NCBI GenBank assembly: GCA_947428535.1
Contig: CANEMG010000076.1
Location: 1 to 5,549, forward strand
Origin: an uncultured Clostridium sp.
GTDB lineage: Bacteria; Bacillota; Clostridia; TANB77; CAG-508
Direction: 5' to 3'
Length of the DNA stretch: 5,549 nucleotides
Every line of letters begins with the position of its first letter. Position 1 is the stretch's first letter. The position numbers and the translations under genes were made by a program. Below are positions 4,959 through 5,549 of this stretch, in pieces. The notes beneath the pieces are model-generated. The model was not told the DNA's origin, did no database searches, and was given only the letters and a program-made list of their open reading frames with translations.

Positions 4959-5549
4959 ATATTCTTTATATACATTTTCAAATTCTCTATTTTTAAAATC
5001 AAAAATTCTTATAGCAAATTTTTTATGTGTATCACTCATTCGTTTGCAAGAATCTAATTCTTCATTTAAATTTTGAATTGTAAAAGAACTTAATTTTTTA
5101 TATGATTTTTCTGCTTGTTCTGGATATTTATCAAAAATATACTTAATTACCTCTTCTGTAGATGGAACATATGTATTTGGAATTATTCCATATTGTGTTT
5201 TATATTCACCACTAACTATTTCAGCAAATTCTTCATCACCTTTTTCTAATTGTTCTTTTATCCACTCTTCACGTACATTTAAAGAAAACATCCTTTGCTT
5301 AGACAAATAGTAAGGATTTAAACTTGCATTTTCATTTTTAAACAAAGTAATACGTGAATCTGTATATGTTACGAATTTTAGTCCGAACAAAAGCCTATCT
5401 ACAAGCTCTTGCTTAATTGAATCAATTTCTGCTCTCGAATATTCTTGTCTTTGTTTACTTCCTCTAGTAATTAAATAATATAAATTTGAATCAACATAAT
5501 CATCTATTGTTTGTTTAAATGTACTTCCTTTTATCTGCTCATCTCTTTT
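4938..5549 (-). CDS. Unrecognised protein, 3' part only (start outside window)
   Basis: The frame is open from the window edge to the TAA at 4938-4940, giving 203 visible residues; no stop occurs between 5391 and 5549. An internal TTG at 5390 is therefore unlikely to be the true start. I cannot assign a family. The visible part is soluble and charged, rich in Lys, Glu, Tyr and Phe, with no membrane segment and one Cys. It starts near KRDEQIKGSTF, includes YYLITRGSKQRQEYSRAEID, VTYTDSRITLFKN and YGIIPNTYVPSTEEVIKYIF, and ends in a basic RTRSR. No nuclease, ATPase or DNA-binding motif is obvious. No terminator follows its stop, so its transcript may run on into the small gene and the flavoprotein gene. 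Confidence 0.75.
   Translation of the reverse strand, partial: KRDEQIKGSTFKQTIDDYVDSNLYYLITRGSKQRQEYSRAEIDSIKQELVDRLLFGLKFVTYTDSRITLFKNENASLNPYYLSKQRMFSLNVREEWIKEQLEKGDEEFAEIVSGEYKTQYGIIPNTYVPSTEEVIKYIFDKYPEQAEKSYKKLSSFTIQNLNEELDSCKRMSDTHKKFAIRIFDFKNREFENVYKEYLRTRSR

Overview
The window is AT-rich throughout and every gene I can support lies on the minus strand, so gene order reads from high to low coordinates. Strong Shine-Dalgarno sites, near-consensus sigma-A promoters, a T-box leader and several small iron-sulfur proteins point to a low-GC anaerobic Firmicute, probably a clostridial or gut-type lineage. UGG serves as the Trp codon where I checked, so nothing suggests a recoded genetic code. 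I see no mobile element, CRISPR array, rRNA or tRNA gene.

Layout in transcription order. (1) 5549-4938 is the 3' part of an unrecognised gene whose start lies outside the window. (2) A promoter inside the end of that gene (4929-4958) probably drives a 49-residue small protein (4875-4726) and an iron-sulfur flavodoxin-family protein (4683-4132). (3) A full-consensus promoter (4102-4130) directly abuts the flavoprotein stop and drives a radical SAM protein of the Elp3/RaSEA-like kind (4064-2736), which ends at a clear intrinsic terminator (2694-2728). (4) A promoter framed by a 10-bp inverted repeat (2619-2661) drives a two-gene unit: an MgtC/SapB-family membrane protein (2601-1912) and, after a 1-base gap, a GltD-like FAD/NADPH/Fe-S oxidoreductase (1910-666). 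(5) Only 17 bases past that stop, a strong promoter (619-648) starts a T-box leader (about 612-346) that controls a ProXp-ala-type prolyl-tRNA editing protein (311 to beyond base 1, 3' end missing).

The functions do not form one obvious pathway. The redox theme is the most coherent: the radical SAM protein, the Fe-S flavoprotein and the GltD-like oxidoreductase are all Fe-S or flavin proteins, and the last could supply electrons to others. This is inference. The best-supported regulatory element is the T-box. Its likely specifier reads AUC (Ile), whereas the gene it controls looks like a tRNA-Pro editing factor; this mismatch is the most interesting observation. The second is the atypical cysteine motif of the radical SAM protein. 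I did not find convincing evidence for a wholly new multi-gene system.
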